This document shows, in pieces, positions 37,421-49,735 of a stretch of DNA of 64,000 bases. Origin of the DNA: Luteolibacter ambystomatis (GTDB lineage Bacteria > Verrucomicrobiota > Verrucomicrobiia > Verrucomicrobiales > Akkermansiaceae); contig NZ_CP073100.1 of the NCBI RefSeq assembly GCF_018137965.1, positions 3,297,754-3,361,753 of the forward strand, written 5' to 3'. The first letter of the stretch is position 1. Each line of letters begins with the position of its first letter. Below the pieces are notes generated by a model. That model searched no databases. It worked only from the letters and a program-made list of their open reading frames with translations, and was not told the origin of the DNA. Both the position numbers and the translations under genes were made by a program.

Positions 37421-37536
37421 AATGTAGGGGAAAGCTCCAGCTTTCCCTCTTCGGAGGCGGACGCCGCTTCGCCTGACACTCCACCGCCAACCTGAGCTGG
37501 CGGATACCATTCGAAAGCGGAGCTTCCGACTACATT
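37421..37536. repeat. Palindromic intergenic element (REP/MITE-like)
   Basis: A 116-base element with complementary ends: AATGTAG at 37421 and CTACATT at 37530-37536. The first ~28 bases of each end, compared as inverted copies, match imperfectly (GGAAAGCTCCAGCTTTCC against GGAAGCTCCGCTTTC). The left arm forms an 8-base hairpin of its own (37429-37446); the centre contains GGCGGACGCCGCTTCGCC. It fills the gap between two convergent genes and has no reading frame. Confidence 0.6.
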
Positions 37537-38237
37537 GTCAACAAGGACCATCGATGACACGCCACCGGCGCGTCGAACCATGGATTGCCCGACAAGGCTG
37601 GATTGAGAATCGCCACGCCTCCCGCACCGGGATCAGCCTGTATCCAATCCCGCCCGCCGAAATAGATCATCACATGCCGGCCATCCCGTGTGATCGCAAG
37701 ATCGCCCGGTTGGAGACTGTTGCAATCGAGGGCACGGACCGAGCCTTCGACTCCGAGTGACCGGGTCAATCCACGATAGCCTTCGCCCAACGCTTTCGCG
37801 CTCGCATCGTGCCACCATTGGTCCGCCCACATCCTGAAGGCCGCACCATTCCCATGATGCCAGCCTTGATTGAAAAGCGCATCGCGCATCGCCCGCCGTG
37901 GCAGACCGGAGCAATCGATGCCCGAACGGCCCTCTCCACCCCAGAGATAGCGCACGCCTTCGTAACGTTTCATGGCGGCGACGTAGTCGTCCCGAAGCTC
38001 ATTCCGATCCATTGGGTGTGATGGCAGGAAAAAAGGAATGGCTGCCACCAGCGGAGCGAAGCGCAACGGCCATCGCCACAACGAGTCCCGGCTCCAACAC
38101 AGCAGGGACACCCATACGCCCGCGATCCCATAGAGCGTTCCGAGCCTGAACGCCGCATCGTGATATGGCCAAAGGACCAGAGCGGCCAAAACGGTAACGG
38201 AACCGATGAAAAGCAGGCGAATGAACCTCGGAAGCAT
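37530..38237 (-). CDS. Membrane-anchored NlpC/P60-type peptidase
   Basis: 235 residues. Two or three N-terminal membrane segments (about residues 5-24, 32-47, 58-71) precede a papain-like domain with YLWGGEGRSGIDCSGL (Cys nucleophile), GDLAITRDGRHVMIYFGG (His) and a later Asn/Asp. Such enzymes cut peptidoglycan peptides. Its end abuts the palindromic element and faces the YiiX-like gene. Confidence 0.85.
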   Translation of the reverse strand: MLPRFIRLLFIGSVTVLAALVLWPYHDAAFRLGTLYGIAGVWVSLLCWSRDSLWRWPLRFAPLVAAIPFFLPSHPMDRNELRDDYVAAMKRYEGVRYLWGGEGRSGIDCSGLPRRAMRDALFNQGWHHGNGAAFRMWADQWWHDASAKALGEGYRGLTRSLGVEGSVRALDCNSLQPGDLAITRDGRHVMIYFGGRDWIQADPGAGGVAILNPALSGNPWFDAPVACHRWSLLTM

Positions 38238-38308
38238 CTCCTCTTTTCCACTCCCGCCGACGGGCTTTCCATATTCATCAACCGCTTCACCGCGATTTCA
38301 CACCGGCT

Positions 38309-39739
38309 TCACGGAACGTGGGCCAACACCCCATTGAGAATGCCGAACACCTCCGGCTCCAGGCCACGATCCGGCGAACCTTTCAGACAAGACGCGAACC
38401 ACTTCTGGAGCACGGAACGCTGCTCCGATGGCAGCAACCGCACACGGCTTTCACCGGTGGCGGAACCGACTGCTTCCACATCCCGGCGTCCATGCGCGCG
38501 GTCGATGATATTCTGATACCGCAGCAACATCGAGTCCAGCAGCACCCACGGAAAGTTCGGGCTCGCGGGCGGGCCAACCACAAGGTTCCGGCCATCGCCA
38601 CCGGCGAGCTTGATGCCGCCGAACTTCATCTTGAGTTCCGGCAGGCTTCCTCCCTTGAAGAACGCGGCGATACCACCACCCAGCGCACCAATCACCGTGC
38701 CTGCTCCGAGACTGTGGACGCCCACGCCGAGATCAAAAGCCGCTCCGGCCGCTCCGCCCGCGATCGCTCCCGCCGCCGCAAGCTGGCCGCGACCGAGCCC
38801 CCACTTCCGCCACGTTTCCTCGGTGGCGAGATCAAGGCCCCGATGGGAAGCGGGATCGGCATCGATGCGCAGCAGATGATGCCGGTAGAGCTTGAGCAGC
38901 TCCTTCACGCAATCGTTCTCGATCTCCGCGAGCTTCTTGAAATAGCGCTCGGACATTTCCGTCCGCTTGCGCTCACGGCGTGCGGGCAAGCCCTGGTCCT
39001 TTTCATCGAGCGGCTCATGAACGCGCAGCAGCAGGGATTTCTCAAGGAAATCCACGATGGCCTCTGCTGACAGTTCGCGGCGTTCCTGCCACTCGTCCTC
39101 CATCTTGCCGAGCACGCGCCGGATCGCATCGCCGTGGCGCTCGTCGATCTGGAGCAACGATTCGAGCAATTTACGACGTTCCTCGTAGCGGGCCGAATGA
39201 GCATCGAAGGTACGGACGAGATTGAAGGTCGCACCGAGGCGTTCGCGCCACGCGCTTTCCTGGCCGGGCGGGATGTCGCCCTGGGGATTGAGCAGCGCGA
39301 GTCGCGGGCGCCCGGTCCAGCGCAGGATTTCCATCTCCGCGAGGAAAGCATCACGCAGCGGATTGCTGGGATCGACCACGTAGAGCACGCCCGCTCCGGC
39401 CACTACCGGCTCGAGCAAGCGCACCTCATCGGGAAAGCGCGCGCCGCATTCCGCGACAAACCGCTGCACATGCGGCGGTCCGGGGGTGCCGCCACCCGCG
39501 ATGCGTTCGATCTCGCGCATCGCCTCCACCGGTTGCTGGAAGCCGGGCGTATCGAGAAACCGCACCAGTTCCTCGCCGTGGTACACCACGGGGAGTGCCT
39601 GCACCCGCGTGGTCTCACCGGGCGTGGCGCTCACGCGCAGCACATCGTTGTCATCCACTTCCAACAAGGTGGCCAAGGTGGCAGTCTTGCCCGCGTTGAC
39701 GCGACCGACGACGGCGAAGGATGGAATCGCCTCACTCAC
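38309..39739 (-). CDS. GTPase with DUF3482 domain
   Basis: 476 residues from GTG at 39737-39739, overlapping the upstream gene stop (GTGA). P-loop GRVNAGKT with Lys18, then switch Thr in PGETTRVQAL, DTPGF, and a non-canonical G4 region LLNPQGD instead of NKxD. The C-terminal half is DUF3482: an Ala/Gly-rich membrane-interacting stretch (GAIAGGAAGAAFDLGVGVHSLGAGTVIGALGGGIAA, residue ~340-375) flanked by helical sequence. Probably acts at the membrane with the adjacent DUF2868 protein. Confidence 0.85.
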   Translation of the reverse strand: MSEAIPSFAVVGRVNAGKTATLATLLEVDDNDVLRVSATPGETTRVQALPVVYHGEELVRFLDTPGFQQPVEAMREIERIAGGGTPGPPHVQRFVAECGARFPDEVRLLEPVVAGAGVLYVVDPSNPLRDAFLAEMEILRWTGRPRLALLNPQGDIPPGQESAWRERLGATFNLVRTFDAHSARYEERRKLLESLLQIDERHGDAIRRVLGKMEDEWQERRELSAEAIVDFLEKSLLLRVHEPLDEKDQGLPARRERKRTEMSERYFKKLAEIENDCVKELLKLYRHHLLRIDADPASHRGLDLATEETWRKWGLGRGQLAAAGAIAGGAAGAAFDLGVGVHSLGAGTVIGALGGGIAAFFKGGSLPELKMKFGGIKLAGGDGRNLVVGPPASPNFPWVLLDSMLLRYQNIIDRAHGRRDVEAVGSATGESRVRLLPSEQRSVLQKWFASCLKGSPDRGLEPEVFGILNGVLAHVP

Positions 39740-41109
39740 GCCGCACCTCCTTCCACAAAAATCAGTTCGATTTCCGAGCCTCTCATGCCATCCGCAAAGT
39801 TCTCCCACGTCCGGCGCTCTTCCGCCGATGGCGGACGGATCGCTCCAGCCTCGGCATTGCCCACGAAGAGGATCACCCGCCGGTTCTCCTTCACTTCACC
39901 CACGCGCGCCAGCAGACCCTCGATCTGCCGGGGCGAAAGCGCCCAACCCTCCGCGAGCAACACGATGGCCGCATCCGCCCGCGACAATGCCTCACGGGCC
40001 GAGGCTTCGCTGGCGGCATCCAGCACACCGATGCGTTCCCACGCGACGGGGTTTACCCGCAGCTTCTGCAAAAGAATCGGCCGAAGCTTGTCAGGAGAAA
40101 AACCAGCGCCGCCCACGTCGATCACCAGCGCGCCATCGGCCGGACGATTGTGGATCTCCTCCCGCTGTTCCGCCGCAAACCACTCGCGCCACGCCGCGCG
40201 GTGATGCTTCGATTGGAAGGACAGCGCCTTCAATGCCCGGCCCTCCTGCCAGCGACAAACCGCGCGTAGGATCCAGCGTGGGCCCATGCCCCACACCACC
40301 AGCGACCACAGCAGGAAGCGCCACCACTCCGGCGGACCGGGAGCGAGCTTGCCGACCTCACCGGGTTCCCAGCGGGTAGCGTCGAGGGTCAGGGAGCCCG
40401 GCACCGCGATCGGATCAACCCACTGCCACGGGGCGGAAAGGATGTGGGTCACCTGCCATAGCACCGCTCGCATGGTGGACTCGGTGGTGGTTTCCCAGAA
40501 AAAGCCGATGTTCCGGAACAGGATCAGCCCGGCCAGCGCCGCCAGCGCGCCGAGATTGAATGCCACCCCGGCGGTCTGCACCGATCGAGCCAACCGCCAT
40601 AGCACGGCCTTCCGGGCTGCCGCATCCTCCATCAGGCGGTGCCACCATTCCGGGTCCTTCTCCCCGGAGAAACGCCGGGCCAGCACCCCGACCCAGCCTT
40701 GGATCTGCGAAAACGCTTCCCCTGCCCGCCGATGGAAGAGCCACGCCAGCAGCGCGCCCAGCAGCACCAGCCATTGCGTGCCGAGCACCAGCGCGAGGAA
40801 GAGCCCGACATTGATCCCACCGCGCTCCGGCTCCCACAGGCCGAGGACGGCCGAGCCACCCACCAGAGCCATCACGACCGCCAGGCAGAAGGTGACGCCA
40901 CGGAGCGCTCCGAGAAATTTCCGCCCCGGTCCGCCAGATCCCGCCTCCCGCCAGCTTTCGAGCCACCTCCGCCACACCACCCGCCGCTCCGCTCCCTCCA
41001 TGAGTAGGGAGCTCTTCTCCTCCTCGCCAGGGCCTGAGGACGCGGAACCCAAGGCCTGCTCGAAATCGATCAGATCCGCCAAATTCCACCTCCCACGATC
41101 ACGCGCCAT
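39736..41109 (-). CDS. DUF2868 multi-pass membrane protein
   Basis: 457 residues from ATG 41107-41109 (an ATG 12 codons earlier is possible). After WNLADLIDFEQAL, the DUF2868 opening, four membrane segments follow (about 68-95, 104-128, 180-204, 262-280). A C-terminal soluble domain has an alpha/beta pattern (ALVIDVGGAGFSPD, AAIVLLAEGW, RRVILFVGN) resembling a nucleotide-binding or Rossmann fold. DUF2868 genes are known next to GTPase/DUF3482 genes; the pair has no established function. Confidence 0.8.
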   Translation of the reverse strand: MARDRGRWNLADLIDFEQALGSASSGPGEEEKSSLLMEGAERRVVWRRWLESWREAGSGGPGRKFLGALRGVTFCLAVVMALVGGSAVLGLWEPERGGINVGLFLALVLGTQWLVLLGALLAWLFHRRAGEAFSQIQGWVGVLARRFSGEKDPEWWHRLMEDAAARKAVLWRLARSVQTAGVAFNLGALAALAGLILFRNIGFFWETTTESTMRAVLWQVTHILSAPWQWVDPIAVPGSLTLDATRWEPGEVGKLAPGPPEWWRFLLWSLVVWGMGPRWILRAVCRWQEGRALKALSFQSKHHRAAWREWFAAEQREEIHNRPADGALVIDVGGAGFSPDKLRPILLQKLRVNPVAWERIGVLDAASEASAREALSRADAAIVLLAEGWALSPRQIEGLLARVGEVKENRRVILFVGNAEAGAIRPPSAEERRTWENFADGMRGSEIELIFVEGGAA

Positions 41110-41175
41110 CCGCACTAACAGAGCCCATTTTCCATACGGTGGCAACGTTGAGGATCACTCCACGCCTCTCAATAG

Positions 41176-41211
41176 TACAATTTATTTGCATTTGCATATT
41201 TAGAGCAAATA
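41176..41211 (+). promoter_or_regulatory. Candidate -10 and AT-rich inverted repeat operator
   Basis: TACAAT (41176-41181) could be a -10; no good -35 lies 17 bases upstream. Immediately after it TATTTGC (41183-41189) is mirrored by GCAAATA (41205-41211), in an AT-rich island that stands out from the GC-rich surroundings. A repressor bound here would block transcription of the PEP-CTERM gene. A metal regulator such as Zur is possible because of the gene it controls. Confidence 0.4.
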
Positions 41212-41232
41212 GAAGAACAGCGTCCAATCCAC

Positions 41233-42075
41233 ATGAAAGCCATTCCATCCTCAGTCGTCCTCCCTCTGCGGAGCCTCGCCGCAGCCTCCCTGCTCCTCAC
41301 CGCCGCCGGGTCTTCCGCAGCCATCGCCAGCTACTATGTCGGCGTAGACAACCTGCAGAACTTCACCAGCGGAACCTATCAGGGCCAAGCGAACCCCAAT
41401 CACGGACGGCTCACCTTCCTCTATGCCCACCCCAACTATAACACGCCCGCCAGCAGCCACTATCACTCGAAGGGCGTCTATACCCTGAGCGGGCCGGCCG
41501 GATCTCCGACCGTGATCACCTCCTCCTCGAACTACCTCCCGGAAGGAGCCAATCCGCCTCTCCAGTTGACGGCAGGAAGCGGTTTTTATGCGAACAAGCT
41601 GGTCAGCAATCCTTACACGGATGCCGCCAATCCCGGGTTCCATTTCAGCCAACTGAACATCCGCGACACCGCCGACCTCAGTACCTCGGCTCCCGGAACC
41701 GCCGAGCAATTCCTCTTCAACAGCTCCGCAGGCCGCTGGAATTCACCGATTGCAGGAGCCGATATCCATCTCACTCTGGTCGGACTGAGCGAAGGGCTGC
41801 GGATCGGCGACATCAGCGCGCTCGATATTGGCCTGAATGCGGCTGGTGATGAATTCCACCTTGGGGATGACATCGATTTCACACCGGCCTTCTGGGTCGA
41901 TGCCTCGGCGGCACCGGGCACCTACACCGCCACCTTCAAGTTGACGGACGAAAGCGGGCTTTTCCAGGAATCCGGCAATTTCGAATTCCGGTTCACCGTC
42001 GTTCCCGAACCGTCCGGTACCCTGCTGATCGCGGGAGCAGCGGCACTCGGAATCATGCGCCGTCGCCGCCACTGA
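41233..42075 (+). CDS. PEP-CTERM protein resembling the all3515 (Zur-repressed) family
   Basis: 280 residues. Signal peptide to about residue 30, then SYYVGVDNLQNFTSGTYQGQANPNHGRLTFLYAH, wording I associate with the all3515 family of Zur-repressed PEP-CTERM proteins. His residues are frequent (SHYHSKG, GFHFSQ, DEFHLG), fitting metal binding. The C-terminus is a sorting tag: VPEPSG, a hydrophobic helix and RRRRH, recognised by an exosortase. Exported and processed at the cell surface. Family assignment is from memory of motifs; PEP-CTERM status is firm. Confidence 0.82.
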   Translation: MKAIPSSVVLPLRSLAAASLLLTAAGSSAAIASYYVGVDNLQNFTSGTYQGQANPNHGRLTFLYAHPNYNTPASSHYHSKGVYTLSGPAGSPTVITSSSNYLPEGANPPLQLTAGSGFYANKLVSNPYTDAANPGFHFSQLNIRDTADLSTSAPGTAEQFLFNSSAGRWNSPIAGADIHLTLVGLSEGLRIGDISALDIGLNAAGDEFHLGDDIDFTPAFWVDASAAPGTYTATFKLTDESGLFQESGNFEFRFTVVPEPSGTLLIAGAAALGIMRRRRH

Positions 42076-42088
42076 GTCAAAAAAGCCG

Positions 42089-42115
42089 CCCCGACAGGCA
42101 AGCAACCTGTCGGGG
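42089..42115. terminator. Hairpin downstream of the PEP-CTERM gene
   Basis: CCCCGACAGG (42089-42098) pairs with CCTGTCGGGG (42106-42115), loop CAAGCAA. Six A's precede the stem, which would be a T-run on the minus strand; the plus side lacks one. Probably separates the gene from metH. Confidence 0.5.
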
Positions 42116-42150
42116 TATAGCACCGGCCAATAAACGCATCAACACATCCG

Positions 42151-42192
42151 GATACGAAGATTTGACTCTTGCCCACCGGTGGTTCGTATCTA
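42151..42192 (+). promoter_or_regulatory. Candidate metH promoter and operator-like inverted repeat
   Basis: TTGACT (42162-42167) and TATCTA (42187-42192) are spaced 19 bases, slightly long for sigma-70, leaving a leader of only a few bases before the metH ATG. GATACGAA (42151-42158) is the exact inverse of TTCGTATC (42183-42190), and a palindrome CCACCGGTGG lies between them. The arrangement suggests a repressor site or RNA hairpin. Confidence 0.35.
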
Positions 42193-42205
42193 GATTGGCC
42201 CGCCC

Positions 42206-46132
<3,927 letters not shown>

Positions 46133-46209
46133 AAAGACCACGCAAAGTGGTTCCAATCTAATGCCCTTTTGATAACAGCTTGGCCGGTGTTTCCTGTTAG
46201 CATGGATGG

Positions 46210-46938
46210 ATGCCATCCGTCCCATCTTCCTCCCTCGCGATTCTGATCGACGCGGACAACGCCTCGCCGACGGTCATCGCCGCGCTGCTGGCTGAGGCCG
46301 CCAAATACGGCACGGCCAGCGTCAAAAGAATCTATGGCGACTGGACCCATGACCGCCTGGGAGGATGGAAAAAAGAACTGCTCCATCACTCCATCCAGCC
46401 CATCCAACAGTTCGCATACACGACCGGGAAAAACGCGACGGATAGTGCCATGATCATCGACGCGATGGATCTGCTCTACACGAACCGCTTCCAAGGCTTC
46501 TGCCTCGTCTCCAGCGACAGTGATTTCACCCGGCTGGCAACGCGTATTCGCGAGCAAGGCCTGACGGTCTATGGATTCGGAGAGAAAAAGACACCCGCTC
46601 CGTTCGTCTCTGCCTGTGACAAATTCATCCACACCGAACTGCTGGAAGTGCCGGGTGAAGAAAAAGACACCAAACCGGACAAACCCACCGCCAAGGATCT
46701 GCGGAAAAACACAAAACTGATCAATCTCATCGATCAAGCGATCAAAGCCGGAACCCCGGAAGAAAGCGATTGGGCGAATCTCGGAGCTGTCGGCAGCCTG
46801 ATCAACAAACAACATCCCGCCTTTGATTCGCGCTCTTACGGATACCCCAAGCTCCGGAGTCTCATCGAGGCAACCGGCCTCTACGAATTCAACCCGTCGG
46901 AAAAACATCTTCAGGTCAGACGAAGACCCAAGGCCTGA
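46210..46938 (+). CDS. NYN-domain putative RNase with OST-HTH/LOTUS domain
   Basis: 242 residues. The PIN-like NYN fold is clear: LAILIDADNASP with the first acidic cluster, KNATDSAMIIDAMDLLY, and CLVSSDSDFTRLATRIREQGL. The C-terminal part (about 160-240, LRKNTKLINLIDQAI to GYPKLRSLIEATGLYEFN) resembles an OST-HTH domain, which binds RNA. Bacterial members are thought to be RNA nucleases; substrate unknown. It follows metH by 77 bases but a shared function is not apparent. Confidence 0.85.
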   Translation: MPSVPSSSLAILIDADNASPTVIAALLAEAAKYGTASVKRIYGDWTHDRLGGWKKELLHHSIQPIQQFAYTTGKNATDSAMIIDAMDLLYTNRFQGFCLVSSDSDFTRLATRIREQGLTVYGFGEKKTPAPFVSACDKFIHTELLEVPGEEKDTKPDKPTAKDLRKNTKLINLIDQAIKAGTPEESDWANLGAVGSLINKQHPAFDSRSYGYPKLRSLIEATGLYEFNPSEKHLQVRRRPKA

Positions 46939-47023
46939 CCGGTTTGTCCAACCAACCGCGATTCTTGCGAAATATCCGATGGCATGGTGACGTTTGGGGG
47001 ATTTCCTTTCGTTCACTGTTCCT

Positions 47024-49543
47024 ATGTTTCGTTCCATTTCTCCGGTTCTGTTGTGCGGCGTGGCCGCGGTCGCCCAAGCGCAGGTTCCCCTTCCGGCCTC
47101 GGTGCAGGCGGGCAGCGGCAAGTTCGTCTTGAAAGCGGACGATGCCATCCAAACCAACTCGCCGGTCGCCGCAAAGGAGGCAGAGAAGTTCGCCGCCGGT
47201 CTGCGGACCTCCACCGGTCTGCCGCTCACAGTCGGCACGGCACAGGCGCGGATCCGGATCGGCATCGATGAATCGGTGAGAGCCGCCGCCGGAGACGAAG
47301 GCTACCGGCTGAACGTCACCCCGGAGCAGATCCAGCTCACCGCCGCCACGGCGGAGGGCCTCTACCACGGCATCCAGACGCTGCGGCAGTTGCTGCCACC
47401 CGCCGCGTTTTCCACACAAAAGGTGGGTGGCATCGAATGGTCGATGGGCAGCGTGAAGATCGACGACCGCCCGCGCTTCGGTTGGCGCGGCTTCATGCTC
47501 GATGAGTCCCGCCACTTCTTCGGCATGGACTATGTGAAACATCTGCTCGATGCCATGGCGGCACGGAAGATGAACGTCTTCCATTGGCACCTTTCCGATG
47601 ATGATGGCTGGCGCATCGAGATCAAATCGTGGCCGAAGCTTACCGAGGTCGGTGCCTGGAGAGGCACCGAATGCGCGCTGCCGAACACGCGCGAGGGCGA
47701 AACCCACAAACGCTACGGCGGCTTCTACACCCAGGAACAGATCAAGGAGATCGTGGCCTATGCGGCGGAACGCCACATCGACATCATGCCGGAACTGGAC
47801 ATGCCCGGCCACTGCCTGGCCGTGGTGACCGCTTATCCGGAAACGCTTCCCGGTACGGCGGACGACAGCGTCTCCGTGCAGGGCGTGAAGTCCAACGTGA
47901 TCTCGCCCGCCCGCGAGGAGAACTACAAGATGGTGGATGACATCATCCGCGAGGTCGCCACGCTGTTCCCCTTCCAGTTCATCCATGTCGGCGGTGACGA
48001 AGTGAACCACAACGCCTGGTCGAAGGATCCGAGGATCAAGGAGCTGATGGAGCGCGAGAATCTCAAGAACCTGAGCGCGGTTCAGAACTACTTCACGCGC
48101 AGACTTGAAGGCATCATCAGCAAGCACCAGCGCCGCATGGTCGGCTGGAATGAAATCCTCGGCGGCGGCAACCTGCGTCCGGATACCACCGTGATGGCCT
48201 GGACCGGCACCGGCCCGGGATTCGAGGCCGCGAAGAAAGGCCATCCGGTGATCATGGCCCCGGGCCCCTACTGCTACTTCGACATGGGCTACGGTGGCCC
48301 CGACGAACCAAAGACGCATTGGTGGGCGGGCAACGTCGAGACTTCGAAAACCTACTCATTCGATCCAACCGCCGGCGGCAATCTCACTCCCGACCAGCAG
48401 GCTCTCATCCAAGGCGCTCACAGCGCACTGTGGACCGAGTTCGTCACCGATGGAGAAGCCGCGGACTACCGCATCTTCCCGCGCCTCAACGCCCTCGCGG
48501 AAGTTGCGTGGACCCCGCAGGAGAAGCGCAACTGGGATGATTTCACCAAGCGTTTCGGCAACGATCTGGAGCGCTTGCATTACCAGGGCATCGCCTTCCG
48601 CGTTCCGCCGCCGACCGCATTGTGGAAACAGGGTGTCGCGAAGCTGGTGCCGCCCTTCCCCGGCGCGGAAATGCACTACACCACCGATGGCAGCAAACCA
48701 ACCGCCACTTCACCGCGCTATGAATCGGTGATCCCGATCACTGATCCGAACAAGCTGCGTTACATCACCGTCTTCCACGGCCGCACCAGCCCGGCGAAGA
48801 ATGGCGCGGAGCGCGAAGGCTTCGCGAAGTGGTCGCCGGAGAACATCACCGCGGACTGGAAGCCGGTCGACTTCGACGCGACCTCCGTTGTCACCGCGGA
48901 TGGCATTCATCGCGCTGTGTTCCAATTCAACAGCGGCGGAAAGAAGCTCATGATCCGCAAGGTCGAGCTGCTCCGCGACGGCAAGGTCATCGCCACCGAT
49001 GCTCATGACGGCGAGAGTGGCGGCAAGGCCGTGAACAACAGCTATCGCCTGCCCGTCACCGGTCATCGCAGCGGATCGAAGTACACACTGCGTGCGGAGA
49101 TCAAGGGCGATGGCGGCAACGATTCACGCGGTGGCATTTCGCTGGATCGCGCGGAAGGCCTGGAACCCGAGATGACAGTGACTGCCACCGCCAATGGCTA
49201 TCAGGATCACACCACGGCCTCACTCCCCACCTGGACCCCCGGCGCGTTTTTCTGGTCGGATCGCCCGCTGAAGGATGGAGACACGGTGACCTTCACCTTC
49301 AAGAATCCGCTGCCACTCCGCCAGGTGGAACTGCCCACCGGGGAAGCCTCCGGCACCAAGGACCAGATCCAGAACGCGGTCCTCGAAGTCTCCGCCGACG
49401 GGAAGTCCTTCAAGAAGGTGGCGGATTTCTCCTATGGCAGCGCCAAGGCCGCCCTCGATGGCAAGGCGGTCACCGCAATCCGGCTCCGCGCCACAGGTGC
49501 CCACGCCGGTTGGTGCATCGTGCGGTTGCCCCTGCTGAAATAA
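47024..49543 (+). CDS. GH20 beta-N-acetylhexosaminidase with C-terminal carbohydrate-binding modules
   Basis: 839 residues from ATG 47024, giving the signal peptide MFRSISPVLLCGVAAVAQA. A small N-terminal GH20b domain precedes a TIM barrel with WHLSDDDGWRIEIK and the catalytic pair Asp325-Glu326 in FIHVGGDEVNHNAW. Residues ~540-610 look like a chitobiase C-terminal beta domain (YTTDGSKPTATSPRYES); the last ~170 like an F5/8-type module. Releases GlcNAc or GalNAc from glycans, in the periplasm or outside. Confidence 0.95.
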   Translation: MFRSISPVLLCGVAAVAQAQVPLPASVQAGSGKFVLKADDAIQTNSPVAAKEAEKFAAGLRTSTGLPLTVGTAQARIRIGIDESVRAAAGDEGYRLNVTPEQIQLTAATAEGLYHGIQTLRQLLPPAAFSTQKVGGIEWSMGSVKIDDRPRFGWRGFMLDESRHFFGMDYVKHLLDAMAARKMNVFHWHLSDDDGWRIEIKSWPKLTEVGAWRGTECALPNTREGETHKRYGGFYTQEQIKEIVAYAAERHIDIMPELDMPGHCLAVVTAYPETLPGTADDSVSVQGVKSNVISPAREENYKMVDDIIREVATLFPFQFIHVGGDEVNHNAWSKDPRIKELMERENLKNLSAVQNYFTRRLEGIISKHQRRMVGWNEILGGGNLRPDTTVMAWTGTGPGFEAAKKGHPVIMAPGPYCYFDMGYGGPDEPKTHWWAGNVETSKTYSFDPTAGGNLTPDQQALIQGAHSALWTEFVTDGEAADYRIFPRLNALAEVAWTPQEKRNWDDFTKRFGNDLERLHYQGIAFRVPPPTALWKQGVAKLVPPFPGAEMHYTTDGSKPTATSPRYESVIPITDPNKLRYITVFHGRTSPAKNGAEREGFAKWSPENITADWKPVDFDATSVVTADGIHRAVFQFNSGGKKLMIRKVELLRDGKVIATDAHDGESGGKAVNNSYRLPVTGHRSGSKYTLRAEIKGDGGNDSRGGISLDRAEGLEPEMTVTATANGYQDHTTASLPTWTPGAFFWSDRPLKDGDTVTFTFKNPLPLRQVELPTGEASGTKDQIQNAVLEVSADGKSFKKVADFSYGSAKAALDGKAVTAIRLRATGAHAGWCIVRLPLLK

Positions 49544-49552
49544 AGACTCCCC

Positions 49553-49569
49553 CTACTCAAATGGAGTAG
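49553..49569. promoter_or_regulatory. Short palindrome upstream of cytochrome gene
   Basis: CTACTC-AAATG-GAGTAG is a perfect six-base inverted repeat in the 192-base spacer between the hexosaminidase and the cytochrome c gene. It could be a regulator binding site, for example for a LuxR-type protein. The rest of the spacer shows no gene. Confidence 0.3.
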
Positions 49570-49735
49570 TCCTGCGTTCTTTACACACGGGGGCATTCAG
49601 GGCTCGGATAACGGCTGCGCTGATTCTGGCGGCAGCCCGGGAGGACGATGCCTTCATCCTTTCGTCCTCGATCCAAACCGCCAGACTGAAAGAAGCATGG
49701 AGCCTACGTCGTCTTAGCCCTTGCCCTGTTATTGC

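Noticed and set aside
42116-42205. SAM or cobalamin riboswitch upstream of metH
   Set aside because: The spacer is only 90 bases after the terminator-like hairpin and shows none of the conserved riboswitch cores.
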